64,000 nt of DNA. It comes from an uncultured Lachnospiraceae bacterium. Its GTDB lineage: Bacteria > Bacillota > Clostridia > Lachnospirales > Lachnospiraceae. Each line of letters starts with the position of its first letter. Within the stretch, counting starts at the first letter, position 1. Position numbers and translations under genes: made by a program. Under the pieces are notes generated by a model. That model was given only the letters and a program-made list of their open reading frames with translations. It had not been told where the DNA came from and searched no databases. The stretch spans positions 1-64,000 of the forward strand of contig CANOEC010000008.1 in the NCBI GenBank assembly GCA_947564735.1. The letters are read 5' to 3'. Shown one piece after another: positions 42,246 through 51,400 of the stretch.

Positions 42246-43433
42246 TTACATTGATTGCATAATCCGGTCAAGCAGCTTATCCGCCACCTCGTCCTTACTC
42301 AGCATCGGCAACTCCTCTGCCGCCTCCTTGGTCAGAAATGTCACCACATTGGTGTCAGTGCCAAATCCTGCACCCTTCTGTTTCAGATTATTGGCAACAA
42401 TCATGTCAATATTCTTCTTTTCCAGTTTTGTCCGGGAATTATCTATCATATGTTCCGTTTCCATGGAAAAACCGCACAAAAATTGTCCCTCCCGGCGGTG
42501 TGCTCCCAGATATGCCAGAATATCTTCCGTGCGTTCCAGTTCAACGGACATTTCATCGTCTTTTTTCTTAAGCTTCTCATCTGACGCTGCACGCGGACGA
42601 TAATCCGCCACCGCCGCCGCTTTGATGATAATATCCTGCTCCTTCGCCGCTTCCTTGACTGCCTGCGCCATGTCAGCCGCCGACACGACGGGTATGACCT
42701 GCACATCCATTGGCGGCTGGATTCCAACCTTTCCTGAGACAAGCGTTACGTCCGCACCGCGCAGCATCGCGCGCCTTGCGATGGCATAACCCATTTTACC
42801 GGTAGAATGATTACTGATATAGCGTACAGGGTCGATTTTCTCCTGCGTGGGCCCTGCTGTGACTAACACCTTTTTCCCTACCATATCCTTCGGCGTCAAC
42901 GCCCTGAGAAGATGCTCATAGAGTACTTCCGGTTCCGGCATTTTTCCTTCTCCCGTATCGCCGCACGCCAGATATCCGCTGGCGGGAGTAATCACTTCCA
43001 TTCCATAGCGGACAAGCGTCTTCATATTATCCTGCACTACAGGATTCTGATACATTCTTGTATTCATCGCAGGTGCAAACAGCTTCGGGCATGTACACGC
43101 AAGCAGCGTAGTCGTCAGCATATCGTCGGCAATCCCGTGTGCCGTCTTGGCAATCACGTTCGCCGATGCCGGCGCCACAAAAACCGCATCCGCCTGCTTG
43201 GCAAGGGACACATGCTCCACCTGAAATTCAAAATTCCTGTCAAAGGTATCCACAAGGCATTTATTGCCTGTCAGCGACTCAAATGTAATCGGATTGATAA
43301 AGTTCGTCGCATTGGGCGTCATAATAACAGTCACGTCTGCCTTCTGCTTTACAAGCATACTGGCAAGCGATGCAGTCTTGTAAGCAGCAATACTGCCCGT
43401 CACGCCAAGCACAATATGTTTTCCTGCTATCAT
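42246..43433 (-). CDS. coaBC: Bifunctional phosphopantothenoylcysteine decarboxylase / phosphopantothenate-cysteine ligase
   Basis: The enzyme carries out two CoA synthesis steps. The N-terminal flavin-dependent CoaC part has GVTGSIAAYKTASL, PASANVIAKTAHGIADD and the catalytic-type PAMNTRMYQNP. The C-terminal CoaB part has VTAGPTQEKIDPVRYISNHSTGKMG. The total of 395 residues is standard. The start has GGAGGAAGATAAC. It lies downstream of coaX on the same strand, separated by about 120 bases containing an AACTATAACATTATGTTAGAGTT hairpin. Confidence 0.96.
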   Translation of the reverse strand: MIAGKHIVLGVTGSIAAYKTASLASMLVKQKADVTVIMTPNATNFINPITFESLTGNKCLVDTFDRNFEFQVEHVSLAKQADAVFVAPASANVIAKTAHGIADDMLTTTLLACTCPKLFAPAMNTRMYQNPVVQDNMKTLVRYGMEVITPASGYLACGDTGEGKMPEPEVLYEHLLRALTPKDMVGKKVLVTAGPTQEKIDPVRYISNHSTGKMGYAIARRAMLRGADVTLVSGKVGIQPPMDVQVIPVVSAADMAQAVKEAAKEQDIIIKAAAVADYRPRAASDEKLKKKDDEMSVELERTEDILAYLGAHRREGQFLCGFSMETEHMIDNSRTKLEKKNIDMIVANNLKQKGAGFGTDTNVVTFLTKEAAEELPMLSKDEVADKLLDRIMQSM

Positions 43434-43553
43434 GTTATCTTCCTCCGTTTTGTCCTATTTCGCTCTGCCCGTTTCCCTCTTTTTTCCGAGAACAGAACCT
43501 AGGAGATATGTATATTCAACGTTTTTCTCAAAACTCTAACATAATGTTATAGT

Positions 43554-44324
43554 TTATTCTTCCACATTTTTTCGATAAATAATATCCAGCCCTTTTAAGG
43601 TCAACTCATTGTCATATACGATTTTTCTCTTACAGTAAGGCACGATGCTGCCGGACAGTCCCCCGGTCGCCACCACCGGCGCCTCATAGCCAAGCTCGTC
43701 AAAAATCCTCTCTATCATACCGTCCAGACATGCCGCCTGTCCCATCACGATACCGCTCTTCATACAGTCTATCGTGTTCCTGCCAATTACTTTTTTTGGC
43801 GCTTCCAAGCTGATACGGGGAAGCTGGGATGTTCTGTTGACAAGAGAATCCAAAGAAACCTTGACGCCCGGCAGAATCATTCCGCCGATATAATTCTTCT
43901 TCTCATCCACAACGCTGATGGTAGTCGCCGTTCCCATATCAATCATGATAATGGGCGCGCCATAATAATGCAGCCCCGCAACTGCGTTCACCACCAAATC
44001 AGAGCCTAACTGTCCCGGATTGTCCATCAGAATATTCAGCCCCGTCTTAAGTCCCGGTCCGACTAACAGCGGGCTTTTATGAAATATTTTCTCCAATGCC
44101 GCTTTGATAATATTATTGATGGGCGGCACAACTGATGAAATAATACTGCCCGTGATCTGTTCTGTTCCGATATGATAAAGTTCAAATAATGTACGAAACT
44201 CCACCACATACTCCAATTCCGTATTTGACAGATTCGTAGACACACGCTCCACAAAGCGGACATTTTCTCCCTCGATACAGCCAATCACAATATTCGTATT
44301 GCCAATGTCAATTGCTAAAATCAT
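43554..44324 (-). CDS. coaX: Type III pantothenate kinase
   Basis: An ASKHA-fold kinase that phosphorylates pantothenate, the first step of CoA synthesis. Motifs: AIDIGNTNIVIG at the N terminus, GPGLKTGLNI, GSDLVVNAVAG and MIDMGTATTISVV. It has 256 residues, standard length, from the start at 44324 (GCAGGGAACGG upstream). Next to coaBC downstream and an ECF S component upstream, forming a pantothenate-to-CoA module. Confidence 0.95.
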   Translation of the reverse strand: MILAIDIGNTNIVIGCIEGENVRFVERVSTNLSNTELEYVVEFRTLFELYHIGTEQITGSIISSVVPPINNIIKAALEKIFHKSPLLVGPGLKTGLNILMDNPGQLGSDLVVNAVAGLHYYGAPIIMIDMGTATTISVVDEKKNYIGGMILPGVKVSLDSLVNRTSQLPRISLEAPKKVIGRNTIDCMKSGIVMGQAACLDGMIERIFDELGYEAPVVATGGLSGSIVPYCKRKIVYDNELTLKGLDIIYRKNVEE

Positions 44325-44453
44325 ATCCGTTCCCTGCTTTCTATGTTTCATTCCTGCTCACAATTTACATTTTCCCTGCTATATATTTTTCCTGCCATTT
44401 TCAGTTCTGCTTACTATTAATAGCCCGCACTCTGTATTTTACTGTTCTTTAAA

Positions 44454-44488
44454 GTTCAGCCAACAGCGCTTTCCTGTTGACTGAACTG
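44454..44488 (-). terminator. Stem-loop between panT and coaX
   Basis: AGTTCAGTCAACAG and CTGTTGGCTGAACT pair almost perfectly, but only a short TTTAAAG follows on the minus strand. It could be a weak terminator of the transporter gene or an mRNA stabilising hairpin. The rest of 44325-44616 shows no gene. Confidence 0.45.
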
Positions 44489-44616
44489 ATAGGTTGTATT
44501 GTTCTCTGATTTTGATTGTTCCTTCCTATATTGCCGTAACCGATTTATACTGACTGCTTCCACTGTTACAACCGGCATACTCTGTCAGTAAATGACTGCT
44601 GCACAATCCCTTCAGA

Positions 44617-45477
44617 CTATGCCTTCGCCGCAGTCGTACCTGCTTTTGCCTTCCTCTCCGTTTTGGAATAAACGGGTTTTATCTTTGTCAGCGCAAATCC
44701 TACGCCCGCCACGATGATTGCCGCCACAACCGCTTCAACGATACCGTTAAAAGTTACGACGCCCATAATCACATCAATCACCGCCTCGCCTGCCACACCG
44801 ACTGCCTGCGCATACGCGTCCTTATATAAGATATAAATACCGCTCATGACAAACAGCGTATTGGTGAACGCCCCTGTCAACCCGGCATACGCCAGCGCAA
44901 TATTGGCGGAACCCTTTTTGCTGCTGCCAAACATAAGCGCTGCCATAAGCGCAATACCTGCTGCCAGACCAATCAACGTGCATACAAGCGCACTTAACGT
45001 CTCCGGAAACAGCCGTATGAAAAATGCCCTGACGGAAATAAACAGAATCAAAGATGCCAATGCATTCACAACAACCGGTCCTATTTTCTGTTCACTCTTA
45101 AGCGCCCTGCGAATCAGAACATAAATGAAATAAGGCACAACACCGACTAAGATTCTCGGTACAAAGCAGATATATAAGCTCTTGAAAATACCGGACACGC
45201 CGACTACATCGTACGCTATCACCGGCGAAAACACAAATGCCGATGCCGTAACAGCCTTAAATGTGTTGTTAATGAAGCTGGTAAAACCAAATACGAATCC
45301 CAAAAATGCACCTTTCTTCGGTCCGAGAAATAGCGCTCCTAGGATAACCGGGATATGGATAATCGTCGCATTGATAACTACAAGCGGGATATATCCCAGC
45401 GGGGTGAATGCCATAATCACAATTATGGCGGTGAACAGTGCCGTGAGCACCAGTTCATAAGTCTTTTCATTTTTCAT
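44617..45477 (-). CDS. panT: ECF transporter S component, probably for pantothenate
   Basis: A membrane protein of 286 residues with five or six helices and the S-component pattern (ELVLTALFTAIIVIMAFTPLGYIPL, then IHIPVILGALFLGPKKGAFLGFVFG). S components bind a vitamin and borrow a shared ECF ATPase/T module encoded elsewhere. Vitamin identity comes from context: coaX and coaBC follow on the same strand. PanT proteins look like this, but riboflavin or other S components are related. The start at 45477 has AGGAGG. The C-terminal tail is basic and Ala/Lys-rich. Confidence 0.75.
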   Translation of the reverse strand: MKNEKTYELVLTALFTAIIVIMAFTPLGYIPLVVINATIIHIPVILGALFLGPKKGAFLGFVFGFTSFINNTFKAVTASAFVFSPVIAYDVVGVSGIFKSLYICFVPRILVGVVPYFIYVLIRRALKSEQKIGPVVVNALASLILFISVRAFFIRLFPETLSALVCTLIGLAAGIALMAALMFGSSKKGSANIALAYAGLTGAFTNTLFVMSGIYILYKDAYAQAVGVAGEAVIDVIMGVVTFNGIVEAVVAAIIVAGVGFALTKIKPVYSKTERKAKAGTTAAKA

Positions 45478-45570
45478 GGTACAAATCCTCCTGTTATTAT
45501 TCTCATACGAGATACAATACGGTGTCATCATACCACATTGATATTTTTTTGACAATATCTTTGCCGGAAA

Positions 45571-45594
45571 AATCAATAAATCAATAAATCAATA
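45571..45594. repeat. Three tandem copies of an 8-bp unit
   Basis: AATCAATA is repeated three times head to tail, then AAT, in the gap before panT. It is short and noncoding; slippage-prone but without a visible role. Confidence 0.8.
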
Positions 45595-45645
45595 AATATG
45601 TAACCGTTCAGCCTTTCCATCCATCCGGACGCGTCTATTCTGTGC

Positions 45646-45690
45646 CGCATAAAGGGAGCCGCCGGTCTCCGGCATGCTCCCTTTATTGTC
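45646..45690 (-). terminator. Terminator after the chemoreceptor gene
   Basis: AAAGGGAGC...GCTCCCTTT with an inner GCCGG/CCGGC stem (45651-45684), just past the chemoreceptor stop on the minus strand. The stem is flanked by T on one side only weakly. Confidence 0.65.
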
Positions 45691-45711
45691 ATTCCAGCCT
45701 TTACATATTTT

Positions 45712-47418
45712 CTAGGGTCTGAGCGTAAATACCGAGACCAGATTGTTAAGCTCAGTCGCCTGTGCATTCAGCTCCTCACTTGTCGCAGATGTTTCCTGCG
45801 CTGCTGCAGAGTTGTTCTGGACAACTTCTGCAATTCTTTCTACCGCCAAGTCTGCCTGATGCATGCTGTCTGCCTGCTCCATGGCTATTTCTTTCATTCT
45901 CTTTGCGCTGTTCGCAACCGTCTGCACGCCTTCTACTACCTCTTTCAGCGATTCGGAAGCTTTTCCGGCATATTTATTTCCCTCTTCCACTTCATGAATG
46001 GCAGTTTCAATCAATGCTTTGGAATTGACAGCCGATTTCGCACTCTGTTCTGCAAGATTCCGTATCTGGTCAGCTACCACCGCAAATCCTCTTCCTGCCT
46101 CACCTGCCCTTGCTGCCTCAATAGATGCATTTAAGGACAAAAGATTGGTCTGGCTTGCAATATCTTCAATCTGAACGATAATCTCGCCAATTTTTTCCGA
46201 TGCCTCGCTGATACTGTTCATAGCGCCTACCATTGCTTCCATATCGCCGCGGCTTCCTTCCGCAACATTCGCATACTTATATGCTTCGTTATAAGCCACG
46301 CCCAGCTCGTCCGCCGTCGTCTTGATTCCGTTGCTCAACTCATCAATCGTTGCCTGCATTTCTTCTACCGAAGCTGCCTGATCCGTAGCGCCCTCCGCTA
46401 CCGACTGTGCCGCCTCTGCAAGATTCGTAGCACCCGCTAATACCTGTTCTGTAGCAGAATTAACACCTTTGAGCGTATCGTCTATCTGATGGTTTAATTT
46501 TCTCATTTCCATCAATAGGGCATTAAATTCACCCACATACTGTTCTTCACACTCCGTTGTGACGGCAAAATTACCATCTGCCATCTCATTTAACAGCCTG
46601 CCCATATCGTCAATGATAGCTTTAATCCTATCCGCCATTATCTGGATACTTCCGACAAGGTCTGCGACTTCATCCTCCGCCTCAACCACCGGGAGCGCCG
46701 AAGTGATATCTCCGTCTGCAAAAGTAGCAAATCTGTCCTTTAACTCATTCAACGGTTTCTCGATGCCCGCTGATATGATTTTGGAAAGCTTCATCGAATA
46801 AACCACTACACCGGCTATTATAATTGCGATCACTACCAACAATATAAAAAACAATGAGCTTAGAAAACCCCTCTTTTGTGAACCTTTAGAAGAGTTTACA
46901 GACATCAGCGCTTCCAGTGCATCATCCAGAACCTGATACTTTGGCGATGCCTCGTCCGCCATCAGCTCCTGCGCTTTGATAGATTGTTCCGAATCTGTTG
47001 TAGCCCCCATCTCTACTACTCTTGCATCAACCTGCTTGTACTCTTCCCACGCCTTATCAATGGCTTCCATGCAGGCATGTCCTTCCTCTGTAATCATCGT
47101 TGGACGGACAACCTCCAGCAGTCTTTCAAACTCAGACACAGCTTCCTCATGCTGCGCCAACATGCTATCAATCTGGTCTTGTGTCTCATACCCGATGATG
47201 CCTCTTGTCGCCGACCGTACCTCCGCCGATTCATTCATGACCAATGCAATGTCCCCCTGCGGATATGCATAATTGTCCAGAACATTCTCATACTCCATGA
47301 CCATATAGAACATAGCCGCCATGATTAATATTGATAACGCGCCGAAAATCATGATAATCTGTGAGAAGGACTTTTTTAATCGGACGCCAATTCTCATTTT
47401 ATTAAGTTTTTGAATCAC
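45712..47418 (-). CDS. Methyl-accepting chemotaxis protein
   Basis: A 568-residue chemoreceptor. Membrane helix 1 (about residues 20-42), an extracellular four-helix-bundle-like ligand region (about 45-185), membrane helix 2 (about 188-212), a HAMP region and a long cytoplasmic signalling rod whose hairpin tip reads [38 protein letters not shown]. It signals to CheA/CheW. The start appears to be GTG 47418, with AGAGGGG upstream; an ATG seven codons later lacks a good site. A 21-codon frame with a strong ribosome site lies in its leader. Confidence 0.93.
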   Translation of the reverse strand: MIQKLNKMRIGVRLKKSFSQIIMIFGALSILIMAAMFYMVMEYENVLDNYAYPQGDIALVMNESAEVRSATRGIIGYETQDQIDSMLAQHEEAVSEFERLLEVVRPTMITEEGHACMEAIDKAWEEYKQVDARVVEMGATTDSEQSIKAQELMADEASPKYQVLDDALEALMSVNSSKGSQKRGFLSSLFFILLVVIAIIIAGVVVYSMKLSKIISAGIEKPLNELKDRFATFADGDITSALPVVEAEDEVADLVGSIQIMADRIKAIIDDMGRLLNEMADGNFAVTTECEEQYVGEFNALLMEMRKLNHQIDDTLKGVNSATEQVLAGATNLAEAAQSVAEGATDQAASVEEMQATIDELSNGIKTTADELGVAYNEAYKYANVAEGSRGDMEAMVGAMNSISEASEKIGEIIVQIEDIASQTNLLSLNASIEAARAGEAGRGFAVVADQIRNLAEQSAKSAVNSKALIETAIHEVEEGNKYAGKASESLKEVVEGVQTVANSAKRMKEIAMEQADSMHQADLAVERIAEVVQNNSAAAQETSATSEELNAQATELNNLVSVFTLRP

Positions 47419-47765
47419 TTTATAATTCCCCTCTGCTTCCTTATAGATTCAAGCTCCCATGAACCTATTTAAATCTAACATTGTTTATCAGTTGCCAAAG
47501 AATGTTGCTTTGCAGTCTGCAAAATTTCTTATATCCAGCATCGATAAACCTCCCTCCCCTGCACCAAATTAAATATATTAAATTTTAAAACGTTCCACTG
47601 CAGCATCCTCTACTAAAATAATACCATTATCACGCAAATTTTCAAGCATTTTGACAGTTTTTCTAGATATTTGTGCAGTTCAAATACTCTCGTTGCAAAA
47701 ATCTCCTCTTTCCCTTACAATAGAACAAAATGACTTCGACATTATGAAGAGGAGGTGCTTTCTTC
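47419..47765. other. Divergent intergenic region
   Basis: This region separates the chemoreceptor (minus) from the GGDEF gene (plus). It is AT-rich in its middle (TTTAAAATTTAATATATTTAAT near 47565-47590) and holds the possible leader peptide. I looked for a sigma-28-type flagellar promoter and for a c-di-GMP riboswitch core and found neither clearly. Confidence 0.4.
47475..47540 (-). CDS. Possible 21-codon leader peptide upstream of the chemoreceptor
   Basis: ATG 47540 is preceded by GGGGAGGGAGG at a good distance, a better ribosome site than that of the chemoreceptor gene. The frame encodes MLDIRNLQTAKQHSLATDKQC and stops 56 bases before the GTG start. It has no membrane segment. It may be a leader peptide or a chance frame. 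Confidence 0.3.
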
Positions 47766-49676
47766 ATGTATCATTCAAAAAAAATCGGTGTTTTCATTTC
47801 CCATATATTTGGTGTCTACCAGCAGGGCGTATGCCAAGGAATTATTGACAAAGCGCTTGAATACGGATATACCGCTGAGATTTTCACTTCCCTTGACGGC
47901 GAAAATCTCGGTACTTATGCAATCGGTGAAGAAAGCATTATGCGGATTCCTAATTATGACAGCTTCGACGGCATTATCTTTGCCTCCGACACCTATATTT
48001 CCTCAGATTTAAAGCAAAAAATCTTAAGCAGATTACAGACCCTCTCATGCCCCATTGTGGAGATTTCCATGACAGACAACAGCTTTCCCGCAGTCGCTCT
48101 GGAAAACAGTTCCATGTCGGGAGAACTGACTGCCCATTTTCTCAACGTCCACCATGCTTCCCGTGTCTGCTATCTGGGATGCTTAGAGGAATCTTTTGTT
48201 TCAGAATTAAGGGAAAACTATTATACAGACGCCTTAAAAAAACACGGGAAAGAACCGGGAGAAAAAGATATCTGCCGCTGCAGTTATGATGCTTCAGAGA
48301 CAGACAAGGCTCTCGCCTTTTTCTGTGAAGCCGGAACACCGGAAGCTGTCGTCTGTTATAATGACCGAATGGCGTTATTATTTCTTGCATCCGTACTCGC
48401 GGCGGGCTTTCGCGTACCGGAAGATATTGCCATAACAGGCTGTGATGATACACTGGAAGGGCATAACGCCTCACCGATGCTCACCACGGTTTCTTTCCCC
48501 GTCTATAATCTTGGCGTTAACGCAGTAGAAAACCTTCTTGTCCTAATCCGCGGAGGAGAACTGCCACCCACGACTTTACTGTCCGCGAAGCCAATCATCC
48601 ATAATTCCTGCGGGTGCAAATCTTCCAACGATACAAACCCCGTCTTTTTTGTGCGGGAATTATCCTCACGGATTGAAACATTGGAAGGTTCTATTCTCGG
48701 CTCCATGAACATGTCCGCCGCCCTGCAGCATATCACAGACCTTGACCATGGCATGGATCTGCTGGAACAGTTTGTGCTCAGAATAGAAAACTGCCGGGAA
48801 TTTTATCTCTGTCTATACTCTGACTGGGACTCTGTTTCCAGCCACATCCTTGCCCTCACAAACAACGAGGAGACCGTGACGGACACAGATACCATCTTAC
48901 TTAAGTTTGCTCTCAAAAACGGGAGAAGGCTGCCGGAATGCAGCTATCGAAAGAAGAACCTGCTGCCGGACTATATCTACAACGAATCAGACTGCGCATA
49001 CATTTATACGCCTTTATTTTTTGAAGACAAGGAATTCGGCTATATTGCACTTTCCTATATCGATAACCGGATCGACTATCATTTCCGGCTGGTACAATGG
49101 CAAATCAACATCAACCAGATGCTTCAGAGTATCCGCGAAGCCAAACGTACCGGAATGCTGGTGGCACGTCTCGAAGATATTTATATGAAAGATTCCCTGA
49201 CCGGACTATACAACAAGCACGGTTATCACCATTTTGAGGCGCAGCTTTTAAACCGAGCCATTTCCGAGGGGCTTCCTCTTACCGCATTTCTGATCGATAT
49301 GGACGGTCTGAAAACAATCAATGACACCTACGGACACAATGAAGGTGATTTTGCCATAAAAGTGCTGGGACAGGCATTGGAGAGCACCTTAGGCGAAGGG
49401 GATTTGTGCGCCCGTTTTTCCGGGGATGAATTCTATATGCTCACTGCCGGTCTTACCGAAAAAGAAGCGAAACTCCGCACAGAAGCAATAGCATCCTATC
49501 TCAATAACTACAACAAGTTAAGCGCCAAGGAATACCAAATTTCCTGCAGTTGCGGTTTCTGCTGCGCACCCCCTGCCCCGCACTTTACATCGGAACACAT
49601 TCAGGACATGTTCGCCGAAGCGGATCGGAAAATGTATGAAGAAAAAAGAACCCATCATGCCGCCCGCACTTGCTGA
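47766..49676 (+). CDS. Soluble diguanylate cyclase with LacI/periplasmic-binding-like sensor domain
   Basis: The 636-residue protein has no signal peptide or membrane helix. Residues about 6-275 resemble the ligand-binding core of LacI-type regulators (KKIGVFISHIFGVYQQGVCQGIIDKA, AVVCYNDRMALLFLASVLAAGFRVPEDIAITGCDD) without the DNA-binding helix. A middle region (about 300-460) may be GAF-like. The C-terminal GGDEF domain has MKDSLTGLYNKHGY, LIDMDGLKTINDTYGH and an ARFSGDEFY active site (SGDEF for GGDEF). An RxxD inhibitory site five residues before it is not seen. It should make c-di-GMP in response to a cytosolic ligand, perhaps a sugar. AGGAGG precedes the start. Confidence 0.85.
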   Translation: MYHSKKIGVFISHIFGVYQQGVCQGIIDKALEYGYTAEIFTSLDGENLGTYAIGEESIMRIPNYDSFDGIIFASDTYISSDLKQKILSRLQTLSCPIVEISMTDNSFPAVALENSSMSGELTAHFLNVHHASRVCYLGCLEESFVSELRENYYTDALKKHGKEPGEKDICRCSYDASETDKALAFFCEAGTPEAVVCYNDRMALLFLASVLAAGFRVPEDIAITGCDDTLEGHNASPMLTTVSFPVYNLGVNAVENLLVLIRGGELPPTTLLSAKPIIHNSCGCKSSNDTNPVFFVRELSSRIETLEGSILGSMNMSAALQHITDLDHGMDLLEQFVLRIENCREFYLCLYSDWDSVSSHILALTNNEETVTDTDTILLKFALKNGRRLPECSYRKKNLLPDYIYNESDCAYIYTPLFFEDKEFGYIALSYIDNRIDYHFRLVQWQININQMLQSIREAKRTGMLVARLEDIYMKDSLTGLYNKHGYHHFEAQLLNRAISEGLPLTAFLIDMDGLKTINDTYGHNEGDFAIKVLGQALESTLGEGDLCARFSGDEFYMLTAGLTEKEAKLRTEAIASYLNNYNKLSAKEYQISCSCGFCCAPPAPHFTSEHIQDMFAEADRKMYEEKRTHHAARTC

Positions 49677-49680
49677 CAGA

Positions 49681-51177
49681 TCATTCCTTTTTACCCCCCC
49701 CCGCCGGAAAATGCTGCATCTGCGCATTTTTCCGGTACTCGCTTGGCGAAACCCCACAGACGGATTTAAATATTTTCATGAAATGTTTTTCATTTTCATA
49801 TCCAACTTTAGCACTGATTTCAATAATCCTCAGATCCGTTTCATCCAGAAGTCGCTTCGCCTCCTGCATCCGGATCCCCTTCAGATAATTTACAAAATTA
49901 CTTCCCGTATATTCTTTAAAAAGATAGGAAAACAGCGAATAGTTCATGGAAATATGGTTTGAAACCACCGCCATATTCAAATCCTTGTCATAGTTCTCCT
50001 GTATGTAATCGATTGCCTGCTTAATTTTCTGCTGATTTTTATTTGCGTCAAACCGACTGTTGATACGCTCATGAAGCTCCATCACCCACTCCATAAACTC
50101 CGTCTGCCAGACTGCCAAGGCGGGATAGCTATAGTAGTCTGCCAGTTTTATCAAATGGTCATCTTCATCCGTCAGCATATTCCGATAAGTTTTCTTTACC
50201 TCCTTAAAGAAATCATCCATACACCCTGAAAACTCCGCCGGTGTAATCCACTCGTTTTTCACAGCATAAAACAACCCGTTCCAGCCTTTTGCGATTTCCT
50301 CGCTCTTATCCGTACCAAGAAGCTGTACCCTTTGTAATCTCATCTCATCCCCGATGAATTTCTGTCCCTGTTTATGAAACTCTTACGGGATGTGCTTTCC
50401 CTGCTCCCCCGCACGACATATCATCTGATTGGTACAGAAAGCCCGGCGCCTTGCATCCACTGCCTCCCGGTAAGCTGCTCTCATTTCCCGTATTCCGCTG
50501 TGAATTACGCTGATTCCCACATATTCCTGTACCAGTTCGTTTTTCAGGAGAAGCCGGGCATTTTTATCCGACACAAGATACACATCGCATCCTTCCACAT
50601 TGTGCAGATAAATATAGTTTTCTTCCGTCGTCTGTACCGTCTTCGGATTGAGGGCATACACATAATAGGCTTGAAGTGCAAACTCACTTTCATACTCCGA
50701 CTGCATCGTATCAAGTTCCTCTTCCGTAATTTTTTCATTCAGCATCAAATATTTAAACTGCTGGTGTCCGAGACGTTTGCTGGTCTGGCTGTTCTCATGA
50801 TTCTCCACAAGCTCCTGTTCCAGTTTCTTCATGACATCCCATAATTTTTCCCGTTCTATCGGTTTCAACAGAAATTCCCGCACGCCCATGCGCAGCATCT
50901 CCACGGCATAAGAAAAATCGGCGTATCCGCTGACGGCTATGATAATCGGTTTTTCGGGAAGTTCCTGTATTCGTTGCACCAGCTCAATCCCCGTCATTTT
51001 AGGCATACGGATATCCGTGAACATTACATCTACTTTCTGGCTCTGCAGGATTTCGAGAGCCATCTCCCCATTGCCGCATTCCATAATCACCTCGACCGGA
51101 ACACCGCTTCGCTGGATCATCGTCCGTATCCCCTGCCGTATCATCTTCTCATCTTCCACGATCAATATCGTTTTCAT
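49681..51177 (-). pseudogene. yesN: YesN-type AraC response regulator, interrupted by an in-frame stop
   Basis: The receiver (ILIVEDEKMIRQG, phospho-Asp55 in MFTDIRMPK, VSGYADFSYA, LLKPIE) and the C-terminal AraC DNA-binding domain (YIQENYDKDLNMAVVSNHISMNYSLFSYLFKEYTG... KVGYENEKHFMKIFK) are in one frame but separated by a TAA at 50383-50385 (codon 265). Restoring that codon would give a full regulator of about 498 residues. A start codon downstream (50343) might re-initiate the C-terminal part. Its kinase partner yesM lies 6 kb away across the methyltransferase module. A G9 tract occurs near the 3' end. Confidence 0.88.
49694..49702 (-). repeat. G9 homopolymer near the 3' end of yesN
   Basis: Nine C on the plus strand encode the AGGG of the tail PAGGGKKE. 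Slippage here would change only the last few residues of the regulator. Confidence 0.7.
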
Positions 51178-51182
51178 TCCCG
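51172..51182. repeat. 11-bp direct repeat, left end of the inserted module
   Basis: TTTCATTCCCG, identical to 57274-57284. It covers the yesN start codon. The pair brackets the methyltransferase/GHKL module. Confidence 0.7.
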
Positions 51183-51336
51183 CTCCTACTGGTGTCAAGT
51201 AATTGCTACAAATTTTTTCAAATATAATGCTATTGAAATGCGCATATAATATCGACTTCTGATAAATTATATGATGTAACCCCTTTTCTTACAGCATAAC
51301 AAAACAACATGTCGCAGAACACAAAAGGGTTCTCCA

Positions 51337-51365
51337 TTGACTTGACCCGAAACCTAATATAGAAT
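51337..51365 (+). promoter_or_regulatory. Sigma-A promoter of the DNA methyltransferase gene
   Basis: TTGACT (51337-51342) and TAGAAT (51360-51365) with a 17-base spacer, 35 bases before the start codon, which has AAGGAG. An AACCCCTTTT/AAAAGGGTT inverted pair with a wide loop lies just upstream. Confidence 0.75.
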
Positions 51366-51400
51366 ATATATAACATATTTTCTTCCCAAGGAGAAATACA

